From Spirochaetales bacterium (GTDB lineage: Bacteria > Spirochaetota > Spirochaetia > SZUA-6 > DRHE01), in NCBI GenBank assembly GCA_030604195.1, contig JAUVWI010000021.1, positions 1-45,310 on the forward strand: a DNA stretch of 45,310 nucleotides, written 5' to 3'. A program made the translations under genes and the position numbers. Within the stretch, counting starts at the first letter, position 1. Every line of letters starts with the position of its first letter. Below, piece after piece: positions 34,899-45,152 of the stretch. The notes under the pieces are model-generated. The model did no database searches, was not told the origin of the DNA, and worked only from the letters and a program-made list of their open reading frames with translations.

Positions 34899-36996
34899 TC
34901 TGGTCTTCCGCCTCCCTGGTATGCAGGTAATTGCACCCCTCGTTAATACAGGCTTTATAAGCGCCCCGCTGTTTATCCTCTTTATCCACCAGGAAATACC
35001 CGCATTTGGGGCACTTCAAATTAGTGGGTTTAAATTGAGTGATAAAATCACATTCAGGATAATTGGTGCAGCCGTAAAATTCTTTGCCTCTGCCTCCCTG
35101 CTTTCTGCGGGAGATAATCTTGCCGTTACACCCGGGCCGCGGGCAATCGGCCAGGGGCACGGATCTGGTGCTGCGGCATTCAGGAAATCCGGTGCAGGCC
35201 AGAAAAAAACCGAAGCGGCCCAGTTTCTTGACTATTGGCCTGCCGCATTTCTCGCAGGTATATTCTGTTTCTTCATCCATTACCCCTTTGACAGACTCCA
35301 GGGTATCCATAACGTAGTCAACCTGTTTCTTGAAATCGCCGTAGAAATCTTTAAGCAGGCTGACCCATTCCTGCCTGTTTTCTTCAACCTCATCGAGCCG
35401 ACGTTCCATCTGGGCGGTGAAATTCTCATCAACCACATCGGGGAAGGACTTCACCAGGAGGTCATTGATAATCCTTCCCAGTTGAGTGGCAACCAGCTGC
35501 TTGTTTCTTCTCACTACATAGTAGCGATCAAGCAGAACTGAAATAATCGGCGCATAGGTTGATGGTCTGCCGATACCCTTTTCCTCCAGGATCTTCACTA
35601 TACTGGCGTCAGTATAGCGGGAGGGGCCGGAGGTGAAGTGCTGTTCAGGATGGAAACGGAGGTTAGCCACTTCTTCACCTATGGTTAGCCTGGGTAATTT
35701 CTTTCCCTTCTCTCTCTGGGCAAGTACATGCAGCACCCGTTGATAACCCTTTTGTTGAATACTGGTGGAATTAGCCCGAAACAAGGCCTCTCTAACCTTG
35801 AAATCAACACTCACTGTTTTGGTTATGGCCATGATCATTTGTGAAGAGACAAACCTCTCCCATATTGCCGCATAAAGCTTGTACTGCTCTTTGGTGAGAT
35901 AGCTTTTCAGGCTTTCCGGAGTATTGTTTACATAGGTCGGACGTATCGCTTCATGGGCATCCTGGGCGCCCTTGCCCGGAGAATAATAGTTGGATTTTTC
36001 CGGAAGCTCTTCAGGAAATGATTTATGAATAAAATCTCTGACCTCCTGAAGAGCGCTCCCGGCTACTCGTGTTGAATCGGTGCGCATATAGGTAATAAGA
36101 CCGATCCTTCCGGAACCGATATCTACGCCCTCATAAAGCTGCTGGGCAACCCGCATTGTTTTCCTGGAATAGAAGCCCAGCCGCGTTGCCGCTGTTTGCT
36201 GCAGGGTTGAGGTTGTAAAGGGCGCCCGGGGCTTAAGCCGTTTTTCAGTAAACCTAACATCTGTAACCTTGAAAACCGCATCTTTGAGGCTGTCGGATAT
36301 TTTCAGAACCTCTATCTTATTCTTTATCACCGGTTTCCGCCCCTGGTACTCAATGAGCATCGCTTTAAAGACGGACTTCCCTTTCTGAAGCTCCGCCTCC
36401 AGGCTCCAGTATTCTTCAGGCACAAAAGATTCAACTGAAGCCTCGCGCTCACAGATCAACTTTAAAGCCACTGACTGCACTCTGCCGGCGGAAAGACCAT
36501 TCTTTACCTTTTTCCAGAGTATCGGTGATAGATGATAACCCACTATACGGTCGAGCAAGCGACGCGCCTTTTGGGCATTAACCTTATGCAGATTAATATC
36601 CAATGGATGGGCGACAGCCTCGCGGATAGCATGGGGTGTAATCTCATTAAAGATAATCCGTTTTATGGGCAGCCGGGGGTTTTTCTGCTGCAAAGCGTTC
36701 TTTAGATGAAAAGAAATCGCTTCTCCCTCCCGGTCATTATCCGAAGCCAATAGAAGGGTATCCGCTTTTTTAGCTTCCGTCTGGAGGCTCTTAAGTATCT
36801 TGGCCTTGCCCCTTACAGTGATATATTCAGGTTGAAAATCATGTTCAACATCGATGGCCAGCCTTGATTTAGGCAGATCGATAAGATGTCCTACAGAGGC
36901 GGCTATGGAGTAACCATTACCCAGATATTTCTGTATGGTTTTGGCTTTAGCTGGTGATTCTACAATGATTAATGTCTTGCTGCCCTTCTTTTTCAT
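34891..36996 (-). CDS. topA: DNA topoisomerase I (type IA)
   Basis: 701 residues. TOPRIM domain with Glu13 and the DNDREGE acidic set (86-92), catalytic Tyr303 in [12 protein letters not shown], and three C-terminal four-cysteine zinc-ribbon motifs (starting [22 protein letters not shown]). It relaxes negative supercoils. ATGA overlap with dprA and overlap with xerC. The dprA-topA-xerC-hslV-hslU order is also known in Bacillota, so this block is an old arrangement. Confidence 0.97.
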   Translation of the reverse strand: MKKKGSKTLIIVESPAKAKTIQKYLGNGYSIAASVGHLIDLPKSRLAIDVEHDFQPEYITVRGKAKILKSLQTEAKKADTLLLASDNDREGEAISFHLKNALQQKNPRLPIKRIIFNEITPHAIREAVAHPLDINLHKVNAQKARRLLDRIVGYHLSPILWKKVKNGLSAGRVQSVALKLICEREASVESFVPEEYWSLEAELQKGKSVFKAMLIEYQGRKPVIKNKIEVLKISDSLKDAVFKVTDVRFTEKRLKPRAPFTTSTLQQTAATRLGFYSRKTMRVAQQLYEGVDIGSGRIGLITYMRTDSTRVAGSALQEVRDFIHKSFPEELPEKSNYYSPGKGAQDAHEAIRPTYVNNTPESLKSYLTKEQYKLYAAIWERFVSSQMIMAITKTVSVDFKVREALFRANSTSIQQKGYQRVLHVLAQREKGKKLPRLTIGEEVANLRFHPEQHFTSGPSRYTDASIVKILEEKGIGRPSTYAPIISVLLDRYYVVRRNKQLVATQLGRIINDLLVKSFPDVVDENFTAQMERRLDEVEENRQEWVSLLKDFYGDFKKQVDYVMDTLESVKGVMDEETEYTCEKCGRPIVKKLGRFGFFLACTGFPECRSTRSVPLADCPRPGCNGKIISRRKQGGRGKEFYGCTNYPECDFITQFKPTNLKCPKCGYFLVDKEDKQRGAYKACINEGCNYLHTREAEDQSA

Positions 36997-38024
36997 CTGT
37001 CCCTCTTTAGCACAAATTCCCCGTTGTTCCTTTCTACTTCTCCGGAGAGTTCCATTTCCATAAGCCGCGCTAATCTGGTGCCGGCCTTTTCCTTAAGGTT
37101 ATGGTCGACCCCTGCCTTTTCCCCAATACTCCCGAAAGCGCTCACCATGGAATCCCAGCCCCAATCCCTGAACATATCGCCGATTCCATCAATGCAGGCG
37201 GCTCCCGCTTCGAAAAGCTGCCGGCTTCCCTTACCCAACGGCCCGACCAGACCCGCACTGTGAATATAGAGATCTCTTCCCTGATCCAGCGCATAATCGG
37301 CAGTAATCAACGCACCTGAACGCTCAGGAGCCTGCACAACAACAACGGCGCGTGAAAGACCGCTGATAATCCTGTTCCTGGCCGGGAAATTATAGCGTCT
37401 GGGAGCCATACCCGGCGGATACTCACTGATAATAGTCCCGTCCCGCCGGAGCATTTCTCTGGCAATAGGGTTACTGGAAGAGGGATAGATTGAATCGATC
37501 CCATTTCCCAATACGCCAATCGTCTGACCGCCGCCGGCCACGCTTCCGCGGTGAAGCTCGCTGTCAATCCCCTTAGCCAGTCCGGAAACTGTAGTAATTT
37601 TCTCTGCCGCCAGATCAAAACCCAGGCGGTAAGCAGCGCTCCGCGCCCGACCGGTGGGTCGCCGCGTTCCCACTACAGCAACAAAGATCCGCTCCAGTTC
37701 AAGGGGCATACCCCGATAGTACAGGAGCAGGGGCGGATCAAAAATTTCCCGTAATTGGGCAGGATAACTACTCTCACTGTAAAAGGTGCAGCCAATTCCA
37801 TTAGCAGTCAAGTATTTCCTGTCCTTTTCTGCCGCTTCCAGATACTCATCCGGCCTCCATAAGGCAGATTTAAGCTTTCTGCCCAGAATATACTCTAAAT
37901 CGGTCAGTGAGAGGTTGAAAATCTCCCTGTAGGAATCCTGTACAGCGAGCAATACCAGTTTGTCCCCGGATCTTAAGAAAGTAATACGGTTCAAAGCCAG
38001 TAGATGAATATCAATTTCCGCCAT
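36993..38024 (-). CDS. dprA: DNA processing protein DprA (Smf)
   Basis: 343 residues from the ATG at 38024, which has AGGAAG 6 nt upstream; a TTG at 38039 would add five residues. The Rossmann-fold DprA domain (about 95-300) shows VVGTRRPTGRARSAAYRLG, VSGLAKGIDSELHRG, GVLGNGIDSIYPSSN-like and FPARNRIISGLSRAVVVVQA, and a C-terminal winged-helix region follows. DprA loads RecA on single-stranded DNA taken up by the cell; many non-competent bacteria keep it. Starts inside the TPR gene (14 bp overlap). Confidence 0.94.
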   Translation of the reverse strand: MAEIDIHLLALNRITFLRSGDKLVLLAVQDSYREIFNLSLTDLEYILGRKLKSALWRPDEYLEAAEKDRKYLTANGIGCTFYSESSYPAQLREIFDPPLLLYYRGMPLELERIFVAVVGTRRPTGRARSAAYRLGFDLAAEKITTVSGLAKGIDSELHRGSVAGGGQTIGVLGNGIDSIYPSSSNPIAREMLRRDGTIISEYPPGMAPRRYNFPARNRIISGLSRAVVVVQAPERSGALITADYALDQGRDLYIHSAGLVGPLGKGSRQLFEAGAACIDGIGDMFRDWGWDSMVSAFGSIGEKAGVDHNLKEKAGTRLARLMEMELSGEVERNNGEFVLKRDR

Positions 38025-38733
38025 GGAGCTCTTCCTCAATTTTTTTCTTATTTTCAGCCGCTTGCCGCGCTCTTTCCTCTATCTTTGTGGTCCTGGTAAT
38101 GTTGCCATAGACCTCCAGCGCCTCCTCAAGACGACCGCTCCGGTAATATGCATTAGCCAGCAGGAACATGGCGTCGGTATTCTGCTTTTCCCTGGTTAGT
38201 ATACGGAGCAGATAAGGTTCCGCTTCCTCAGGCCGGTTGAGCTCAAAGACCAGCAATACAGCCAGGCCATAGAGCGCTTGAATATAAACCGGGTCCAATT
38301 CCAGAGCATGCAGATAGAAAGCCTCTGATCTATCCAGCCACTCCTGCCGTAGGACCGCTTCTATCCTGGACTTTGCCACCCTGGCAGCGGAAACACCGGA
38401 AAGATAAAAGAGAATAGGATTTTCCGGATAGATTTCTATGGCCTTCTGCAGGCTCTCATAGGCCTGTTCGTACATCCCGCCGTCCATATAACGAACCGCC
38501 AGCATTTTATAATAGATACCAAGCTGTTCACTGGCTTTTACCTTTTTATCAACCTCTTCCTGATAGCTCTTTATAGCTGATTTTATCTCGGCAATACGCT
38601 TATCAGAGAGCTCCTGACCGCGATATTCAGTTTGTTCCAGTTCAGTAACCGCATCCAGATATTGATCCTTTTCCTTCTTACAGGCGCTTGCGAGAACGAG
38701 AATAACGGTTAGAAACAACAGTGGCTTTTTCAT
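38011..38733 (-). CDS. TPR-repeat lipoprotein
   Basis: 240 residues. Lipoprotein signal peptide with a lipobox LASAC (Cys18). A helical spacer (about 25-75) is followed by four or so tetratricopeptide repeats (about 70-105, 135-160, 165-200, 200-225; for example MYEQAYESLQKAIEIYPENP and RLEEALEVYGNI). Position between ftsZ/xerD and dprA matches the TPR gene BB0298 of Borrelia. It probably sits on the periplasmic side as a protein scaffold; a specific partner is unknown. A 46-bp gap upstream contains an AGGAGGTG with no start codon behind it. Confidence 0.82.
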   Translation of the reverse strand: MKKPLLFLTVILVLASACKKEKDQYLDAVTELEQTEYRGQELSDKRIAEIKSAIKSYQEEVDKKVKASEQLGIYYKMLAVRYMDGGMYEQAYESLQKAIEIYPENPILFYLSGVSAARVAKSRIEAVLRQEWLDRSEAFYLHALELDPVYIQALYGLAVLLVFELNRPEEAEPYLLRILTREKQNTDAMFLLANAYYRSGRLEEALEVYGNITRTTKIEERARQAAENKKKIEEELHGGN

Positions 38734-38779
38734 TCTTTTGTCCTATATAGTTATACTAATAGATAAACACCTCCTGCTT

Positions 38780-39664
38780 TTATCCCCGGGGATGATACTG
38801 CTGATGGAACCTCTTCAGCTCCTCCTCACCGACATGGGTATAGATCTGGGTAGTGGTAATATCAGAATGACCCAGGAGCTCCTGAACTGAACGCAAACCG
38901 GCCCCGCCCTGGAGCAGATGGGTGGCAAAAGAGTGACGCAAAGTATGAACCTTAGCCTCGATTCCGGCTCTGGCTGCAACTTCTTTAAAGCGCTTCCAGA
39001 TACCTTTTCGGGAGAGACCCTTTCCCAGGTAATTGAGGAATAGAGCAGTCTCCAGCCTGGTTTTTCGCAAAAGCAGGGGCCGGCCCCGATCCATGTAATT
39101 TTTAAGCCAAATTTTAGCTTCTTCTCCCAAAGGCGCCAGCCTCTGGCGATTTCCCTTGCCTGATATTTTTATTACCCCTTCTTTTATGAAGATACTGTTA
39201 ACTGTAAGCTCCGCAGCTTCACTTACCCTTAATCCACAGGAATAGATCAATTCAAAGAGAGCACGGTCTCTTAAACCCAGAGGATTATCAAGATCGATAT
39301 TAGCTAAGAAGCCATCCACTTCTTCAAGGGTAAGCACCGCGGGAATCTTTCGCGGAATTCGCGGTGTTTTAAGTATACGCACAGGATTAAATTCCGTCAT
39401 CCCTTCCGCCTGTAAAAAACCATAAAAAGAACGCAGGGAACTTAAGATCCTGGCAGTTGTTTTCTGACTGACACCCTGGAGCTGGCGGTCAATAAGATAC
39501 TCAACAACCTCGGTTGTTCCGGCTGATTTCATATCCAGCTGGTTAACCTGAAGGTAGCGTAAGAAGAGTTCAGCCTCACTTAAGTAGACGTTGACTGTCA
39601 GTGGTGACAGACGCTGTTCCACAGCGAGATAGGCCTTAAAATTGGCAAGCAGCTCCTGTCCCAT
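38780..39664 (-). CDS. xerD: Tyrosine recombinase XerD-like
   Basis: 294 residues, the classic Xer length. Catalytic set Arg146, Lys170, His240, Arg243, His266, Tyr275 ([14 protein letters not shown]), ending in HPRG. The MGQELLANFKAYLAVEQRLS start has the SAM-like fold. It follows ftsZ by 4 bp, an attractive link between division and dimer resolution. Assignment as XerD rather than XerC is by sequence feel ([20 protein letters not shown]) and because the other copy has the conserved XerC locus. Confidence 0.88.
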   Translation of the reverse strand: MGQELLANFKAYLAVEQRLSPLTVNVYLSEAELFLRYLQVNQLDMKSAGTTEVVEYLIDRQLQGVSQKTTARILSSLRSFYGFLQAEGMTEFNPVRILKTPRIPRKIPAVLTLEEVDGFLANIDLDNPLGLRDRALFELIYSCGLRVSEAAELTVNSIFIKEGVIKISGKGNRQRLAPLGEEAKIWLKNYMDRGRPLLLRKTRLETALFLNYLGKGLSRKGIWKRFKEVAARAGIEAKVHTLRHSFATHLLQGGAGLRSVQELLGHSDITTTQIYTHVGEEELKRFHQQYHPRG

Positions 39665-39668
39665 GATT

Positions 39669-40835
39669 TTAATGTGATTCTCCCTGGCTTACCGGTTTCT
39701 TTTCCCTTAAGACCGTGGGCACATTAAGATCCTCTTCAGAAGGATTCCTGGTAAAAAGGAACTCTCCGGCGCCTTTCCCGGTTATACCCTTGCGCATCTT
39801 CATCCATTCATCATATGAAATTATCTCGCCATTCTGCTTACTGTCGCCCCCCGGTTTCTGGTAAATTACCTGGGAGCCGCTGAATCCGGTGGCTATAACA
39901 GTTACCTTGATAGAATCCTCCATGGAGTCAATAATCGCGTAGCCGGCTATTATATTAGCTTCATGATCCACATTGGTAGTAATTATTTTAAGCACTTCTT
40001 CATATTCCGGAAGGCTTAAGTCATTACCACCGGTGACATTTACTAAAATGCCTTTAGCCCCTTCAACCCTGGCATCCTCAAGCAGGGGATTACTGATGGC
40101 ATTGGTAGCCGCATCCACAGCACGGTTATCTCCCCTGCCTATCCCGATACCCATCAGGGCATCACCGTTGACCTTCATGATATTGCGCACATCAGCAAAA
40201 TCAATGTTGATTACCCCGGCATCGGTAATAAGATCTGAAATCCCCTGAACACCCTGCCTGAGCACATCGTCAGCCATGGAAAAGGCTTCCCGGATGGGCG
40301 TGCGCCGTTCCACAATTTTTAAGAGATACTGGTTAGGTATTACGATTAAGGTATCTACCTCCCGGCGCAGCTTTTCAATTCCCTCTTCGGCAATCACCAT
40401 TTTACGCTTTCCTTCAAAATCAAAGGGTTTGGTCACCACGGCCACGGTAAGGGCGCCGAGTTCACGGGCAACACGGGCAATTACCGGAGCCGCTCCGGTG
40501 CCTGTTCCGCCGCCCATGCCGGCAGTTACAAAGACCATATCAGCGCCCTTCAATGAATTATGTACCTGCTCCTCAGCTTCTAAAGCCGCCTCTTCACCAA
40601 TTTCCGGCACTCCCCCTGCGCCAAGACCTTCGGTCAGTTTGGCGCCCAGAATCAATTTCCCTTGAGCTTCGGAGAGCTCAAGGGCCTGTTGATCGGTATT
40701 TGCAGCTATAAAATGGACATTCTCCAGACCCGAGGCTATCATTCTGTTAACCGCATTACTGCCACCACCACCGATTCCAATTACCTTGATCTCAGTGAGG
40801 TTCCTACGTTTTTCCCCGGTTATTTCAATGTTCAT
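39669..40835 (-). CDS. ftsZ: Cell division protein FtsZ
   Basis: 388 residues, tubulin-like GTPase that forms the Z-ring. [11 protein letters not shown], the signature GGGTGTG (108-114), the T7-loop region [12 protein letters not shown], and a short linker (about 325-365). The conserved C-terminal peptide [12 protein letters not shown] near the end binds FtsA. The ATG is preceded by GGGAGGGG. There is a 43-bp AT-rich gap from ftsA without a clear promoter. Confidence 0.97.
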   Translation of the reverse strand: MNIEITGEKRRNLTEIKVIGIGGGGSNAVNRMIASGLENVHFIAANTDQQALELSEAQGKLILGAKLTEGLGAGGVPEIGEEAALEAEEQVHNSLKGADMVFVTAGMGGGTGTGAAPVIARVARELGALTVAVVTKPFDFEGKRKMVIAEEGIEKLRREVDTLIVIPNQYLLKIVERRTPIREAFSMADDVLRQGVQGISDLITDAGVINIDFADVRNIMKVNGDALMGIGIGRGDNRAVDAATNAISNPLLEDARVEGAKGILVNVTGGNDLSLPEYEEVLKIITTNVDHEANIIAGYAIIDSMEDSIKVTVIATGFSGSQVIYQKPGGDSKQNGEIISYDEWMKMRKGITGKGAGEFLFTRNPSEEDLNVPTVLREKKPVSQGESH

Positions 40836-40878
40836 CTTCCCCTCCCGTGATTTTCTTACACTATTAAAAAATCCTTTT

Positions 40879-42114
40879 TTAAAAAAACTCTTTTAACCAG
40901 TTCCGCATGCGCTCCCAGACATTATTGAATATTCTATCGCTGGAACTGGTATCCAGATGTTCATGTTCAGTTTTTGATGCCCCGAAGAGCACCAGGCCTA
41001 TTCCGGTGGCATAGATGGGACTGTAATATTCTTCGATCAGGCCGCCCAATTTAACCGGATAACCTACCCGCGCCGGCAGATTAAATATTTCAGATGCCAA
41101 CTCGGCAGTGCCAGGTAAAAGCGAACCGCCGCCTGTCAGCACCACACCGCCTGCCAGGAGCTTCATGTAATTGTTATCCTTAACCTGATCACGCACCATG
41201 GTCAGCATCTCGGTCATGCGCGGCTGGATAATATCAACAACACTCTTGCGCTTTATCTGCTTGGGAGGACGCCCCCCCACTACCGGTACATGAACCATTT
41301 CATCCTCCTGGATCAGAGGAAGATAACAACAACCTGCCTCCCGCTTTATCTTTTCCGCCGCATCCAGAGGAGTTTTCAGCATAATAGAGATGTCATTAGT
41401 TACCTGGTCCCCACCAATTGAGAGAATACTGGTATGATAGGGAGCGCCCTCAATGTAGACTAAAACATCAGTTGTGCCGCCGCCTAAGTCAATCAGAAGA
41501 GCGCCCAACTCTTTTTCATCTTTGGTCAGAACTGCCCGCGCAGAGGCTAAAGGTTCAAGAACAATATCAGCCGCTTTGAAGCCGGCCCGATTAACACATT
41601 TTACAATATTCTGTGCAGAAGTAACCGCTCCGGTAATTATATGGACCTCAGCTTCCAGCCGTACCCCGATCATGCCGAAAGGATTGCGGATATTTCCCTG
41701 ATCATCTACAACAAATTCCTGGGGAATTACATGGAGCACCTCACGATCCATTGGAATTACAATTGCTTTAGCCGCATCAATAACCCGATCAATATCATTT
41801 CGGGTAATTTCTCTGCCCCGGCCGGTTACCGCCACCACTCCCCGGGAATTGATACCCTCAATGTGGCCGCCTGAAATTCCGGTAAAGACCTCGTGCACCT
41901 CACGGCCGGACATCATTTCAGCTGCCTCAACAGCGCTCAGGATCGAATGAATCGTAGCTTCAATATTTATTACCACGCCCCGGCGCAAACCGCGGGAAGG
42001 GGTGGTTCCCACACCAAGGATTTCTAACTGCCCGTTTTCATTTAAAGCGCCGATTACAACGCAGACCTTGGTGGTTCCGATATCTAACCCAACAATTATT
42101 TCATTTGCCGGCAA
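40879..42114 (-). CDS. ftsA: Cell division protein FtsA
   Basis: 411 residues, actin-like. Phosphate 1 [14 protein letters not shown], the 1C/SHS2 domain (about 85-165), phosphate 2 [14 protein letters not shown], adenosine motif [14 protein letters not shown], and a C-terminal amphipathic helix [14 protein letters not shown] that anchors FtsZ to the membrane. The TTG start has AAGGAGGG about 8 nt upstream. 3 bp after ftsQ. Confidence 0.96.
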   Translation of the reverse strand: MPANEIIVGLDIGTTKVCVVIGALNENGQLEILGVGTTPSRGLRRGVVINIEATIHSILSAVEAAEMMSGREVHEVFTGISGGHIEGINSRGVVAVTGRGREITRNDIDRVIDAAKAIVIPMDREVLHVIPQEFVVDDQGNIRNPFGMIGVRLEAEVHIITGAVTSAQNIVKCVNRAGFKAADIVLEPLASARAVLTKDEKELGALLIDLGGGTTDVLVYIEGAPYHTSILSIGGDQVTNDISIMLKTPLDAAEKIKREAGCCYLPLIQEDEMVHVPVVGGRPPKQIKRKSVVDIIQPRMTEMLTMVRDQVKDNNYMKLLAGGVVLTGGGSLLPGTAELASEIFNLPARVGYPVKLGGLIEEYYSPIYATGIGLVLFGASKTEHEHLDTSSSDRIFNNVWERMRNWLKEFF

Positions 42115-42117
42115 AAT

Positions 42118-42924
42118 CTATCCCTCCTTAATCCTGTATACTACTTCTCCGGTCCGAAAATCAATCTCTTTGACTTTCTCTGATATACCCTCCCGCTTTA
42201 GCAGATCAAGCACCAGCAGCGCATTCTTCAAAACTGTGCCGTCGATACTGCCGGCTAAACGTACCCGCACGGTAAAAGAGAGCGGATAGAGCAGTAACTC
42301 AAAGCTTGCAGGACTTAAAGGTACTATCTGAATTTCAGAAATCAAACGAAAAATGTCCGGGTATGCAGCCCGCATTTGGGTTACTTCTGCAAGAAAAGAG
42401 TCGAGCATTTTGGGCAAAGTTGCCCCCGGCTCGAGCTCATTGAATTTCAACCCGGAAATAAGGGGAAGATCCCACTCTTTAATTGAGGAACCGCTCTGAA
42501 AGATCACTCCCTCTTCATCAATTACCACGGGAAAAGATCCTTTCCCGGTATCTGCCAGGGAGATAAAAAGCGCTTTTCTTCCCCTTAGATCAAGATTCAG
42601 GGTATCGGGAAAAATCTTTTCCACCCTGGCCTCTCTTACCAGGGGGCACGCCTCCAGATTATTCCGGACAACATCCCCCTTCAGTGAAAAATAATCCTCT
42701 TTTCCATCAATTCCTGCTATGGTTAATATCTCCTGCCGGGAAAGAGGAATATCACTCTTTACAATTATATTTCTGATCCTCAATTTAGGAGCGATTAGAT
42801 AATGGAAGAGCAGGTCAGCTGCCAGAAAGAGGAATAAGAGAGCAATAATAAGCTTCAGAAGCCTATTCAATAGCTGCTCTGCGTCCTTTCTCCTGGAACT
42901 TTTAAAGATAAGTATTTCAGACAA
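42118..42924 (-). CDS. ftsQ: Cell division protein FtsQ/DivIB
   Basis: 268 residues: a short cytoplasmic basic tail, one membrane helix (about 24-45), a POTRA domain (about 50-120; LRIRNIIVKSDIPLSRQEIL, then LVREARVEKIFPDTLNLDL), and a beta domain. It links early and late divisome proteins. The TTG start at 42924 overlaps the ftsW stop by 8 bp; the AGGAGGAAT Shine-Dalgarno is made of ftsW's final Arg-Arg-Asn codons. Confidence 0.9.
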   Translation of the reverse strand: MSEILIFKSSRRKDAEQLLNRLLKLIIALLFLFLAADLLFHYLIAPKLRIRNIIVKSDIPLSRQEILTIAGIDGKEDYFSLKGDVVRNNLEACPLVREARVEKIFPDTLNLDLRGRKALFISLADTGKGSFPVVIDEEGVIFQSGSSIKEWDLPLISGLKFNELEPGATLPKMLDSFLAEVTQMRAAYPDIFRLISEIQIVPLSPASFELLLYPLSFTVRVRLAGSIDGTVLKNALLVLDLLKREGISEKVKEIDFRTGEVVYRIKEG

Positions 42925-44059
42925 ATCTATTCCTCCTGGCTGCTGAAGCTGCTGAAGCTGCTGAAGTAGTGCGGGAGAGGTTTAAGAGCAGTCCACTCAT
43001 AAAGAGAGTAAGAACAATCGCAGAACCTCCTGAAGAAAAGAAGGGCAATGGTATGCCTGTAGCCGGGATAAGCCCGGTTACCACTGCGATATTCATCATG
43101 CTCTGCACAAAAATCAGCGAGGTAATCCCGAATGAGAGATAGTAAATAAAATTATCCCCTGCTTTAAGCGAAATTGAGTACCCCCTCCAGGCGAAGAGAA
43201 TGAAGAGAAAAAGCACAAATAGGGCGCCTAAGAAACCCATCTCTTCGCCTATTACCGCATAAATGAAATCAGAATGAGCCTCTGGGAGCCCTCCCAGTTT
43301 TTTTACGCCGCTTCCCAACCCCCTTCCCCAGAACCCGCCGTTAATCAGGGCCGAACGGGCCGCAATCACCTGAAAACCACTGCCCGCTGGATCCAGCGCC
43401 GGATTTAAAAAAGCAATGATTCTCTTGACTCTATGGGCTTTGCTGAAAAGAAGCACCACTCCCAGAGGCAGAACAATAAACCCGAGAAAAAAAAAGTAAC
43501 GCAACTTGATACGCGCTATAAAAAACATTGCAATTGCTATTAATAAGATAAAAAAGGCTGTGGAGAAATCATTCTGGAGATAGATCAAAGTAACAAAAAA
43601 AGAAACCACGATCAGCGGCGGCAGAATCGAATTGAATGGATCATTGATCCTCTCTTCCTTCTTACTGAAGAGGGTGGATAGATATAATACCAGGCAGAAC
43701 TTTACCAGCTCAGAGGGTTGGAAGGATATACCGAAAATAAAAAGCCAGCGTCTGGCGCCGAGAACCGGCAGCCCCACTCCGGGAATAAAGGTAAGCAGGG
43801 TCAGCAATAGGGAGAGCAGCAGGAAATAGGGCGTAGCCCGCTTCCACAGCTCCAGAGGTGTATTTGCCGCGATAATTGCTGCAATACTCCCAAGGATAAT
43901 AAAGACAATCTGCCGCCTGAAGAAGTAATAGGAATCCTGGGTCAATTTTTCCGCATAGTAGTAGGAAGCGGAAAAAAGCACCGATACGCCCAACCCCACC
44001 AATAGAATAAGAATCAGGAAGAGCAGGAAATCAATCGGTTCTTTTTCAATTCTCTCCAA
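42917..44059 (-). CDS. ftsW: Septal peptidoglycan polymerase FtsW (SEDS family)
   Basis: 380 residues with about ten membrane helices. SEDS motifs: GARRWLFIFGISFQPSELVK, QNDFSTAFFIL, and the C-terminal VTGLIPATGIPLPFFSSGGS (usual SYGGS is replaced by SSGGS). It polymerises glycan strands at the septum. The TTG start at 44059 has GGGAGAG about 8 nt upstream. Direct adjacency to mraY is normal for spirochaetes; murD and murG are elsewhere. The C-terminus has three tandem Ala-Ala-Ser units from a 9-bp DNA repeat. Confidence 0.95.
   Translation of the reverse strand: MERIEKEPIDFLLFLILILLVGLGVSVLFSASYYYAEKLTQDSYYFFRRQIVFIILGSIAAIIAANTPLELWKRATPYFLLLSLLLTLLTFIPGVGLPVLGARRWLFIFGISFQPSELVKFCLVLYLSTLFSKKEERINDPFNSILPPLIVVSFFVTLIYLQNDFSTAFFILLIAIAMFFIARIKLRYFFFLGFIVLPLGVVLLFSKAHRVKRIIAFLNPALDPAGSGFQVIAARSALINGGFWGRGLGSGVKKLGGLPEAHSDFIYAVIGEEMGFLGALFVLFLFILFAWRGYSISLKAGDNFIYYLSFGITSLIFVQSMMNIAVVTGLIPATGIPLPFFSSGGSAIVLTLFMSGLLLNLSRTTSAASAASAARRNRFV
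42939..42965. repeat. Three perfect tandem copies of a 9-bp unit in the ftsW 3' end
   Basis: GCTGCTGAA is repeated three times without change (42939-42947, 42948-42956, 42957-42965), encoding repeated Ser-Ala-Ala in the cytoplasmic tail of FtsW. Because the unit is a multiple of three, copy-number change would lengthen or shorten the tail without a frameshift. Confidence 0.85.
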
Positions 44060-44070
44060 AAAAACTCTCC

Positions 44071-45147
44071 CTATTGCAGCTTAAGAGTCGAAAGACTCAA
44101 TATGGCAAACAATCCGCCAAGGATCCAGAAACGAATTACCACTTTGCTCTCTGACCAGTTTTTCAATTCAAAGTGATGGTGAAGCGGCGCCATCCGGAAC
44201 ACCCTTTTTCCGGTCAGTTTATAAGAGACTACCTGGATAATAACTGAAAGCACCTCGATTACAAAAACACCCCCTACAATCACCAGCAGCATCTCCTTCT
44301 TGATAATCAGGGCAATAACCCCGATTACCCCTCCCAGTGAGAGACTGCCGGTATCCCCCATCATGATCTCCGCAGGATGGCAGTTAAACCACAGGAAACC
44401 TACGGAAGCGCCCACCAGGGATAAAGAAAAAACCGTAACCTCCCAGCTGTTGATTATATAGGGGATCTGCAAATAATCCGCAAAATCCACCCTGCCTGCC
44501 AGATAAGAGAGGATAGCAAAAGCTATGCCCACCATGATTACCAGCCCGGAGGCCAAACCGTCGAGACCATCGGTAAGATTCACCGCGTTGGAGGTGCCGA
44601 CCAGCAGGAGTGTGGCAAAGGGAATATAGAAATATGACAGATCGAGCAGCGGATATTTTAAAAAAGGCACATAAAGCAGAGTAGTATACTCATGCCGCTG
44701 CATAAATAGAAAGAAAATAATTATCAGCGAAAGAATAACCTGACTGGTAAATTTAAAACTGGCCCTGAGGCCTGCCGAGTTCTTTTTGATGATCTTCAGG
44801 TAGTCATCAATAAAACCAATCAGACCGAAACCGATTACAGCCATTAAAAGGATCCAGGTATAGGGATTCTCAAGATCCATCCACAGCAGCACGGATACTA
44901 CAATGGAAATAATAATCAGAATGCCCCCCATACTCGGTGTGCCTGACTTAGCCTGGTGGCTCTTCGGCCCGTCGGAGCGGATCTTTTCTCCGGCCTTAAT
45001 TGCTTTCAATTTTCGAATTACCCAGGGACCGCAAAGAAATGAGATAAGCAGAGCAGTCAAAGCGGCATACGCAGCTCGAAAGGTAATATACTGGAAAATA
45101 TTAAAAGCGGTAAAATACTTAGCCAGAGGATAAAGAAACTTCAGCAT
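44071..45147 (-). CDS. mraY: Phospho-MurNAc-pentapeptide transferase MraY
   Basis: 358 residues with about ten membrane helices. Catalytic motifs DDYLKIIKKNSAGL, NLTDGLDGLASG, and MGDTGSLSLGG, and the HHHFELKNWSE loop near the C-terminus. It makes lipid I from UDP-MurNAc-pentapeptide and undecaprenyl phosphate. ATG at 45147, 5 bp after murF. Length and motifs are standard. Confidence 0.97.
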   Translation of the reverse strand: MLKFLYPLAKYFTAFNIFQYITFRAAYAALTALLISFLCGPWVIRKLKAIKAGEKIRSDGPKSHQAKSGTPSMGGILIIISIVVSVLLWMDLENPYTWILLMAVIGFGLIGFIDDYLKIIKKNSAGLRASFKFTSQVILSLIIIFFLFMQRHEYTTLLYVPFLKYPLLDLSYFYIPFATLLLVGTSNAVNLTDGLDGLASGLVIMVGIAFAILSYLAGRVDFADYLQIPYIINSWEVTVFSLSLVGASVGFLWFNCHPAEIMMGDTGSLSLGGVIGVIALIIKKEMLLVIVGGVFVIEVLSVIIQVVSYKLTGKRVFRMAPLHHHFELKNWSESKVVIRFWILGGLFAILSLSTLKLQ

Positions 45148-45152
45148 AATTC

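Noticed and set aside
44060-45152. Apparent loss of murD, murG, murC and murB between mraY, ftsW and ftsQ
   Set aside because: Compared with E. coli or Bacillus they are missing, but the compact murF-mraY-ftsW-ftsQ-ftsA-ftsZ order is the known spirochaete arrangement.
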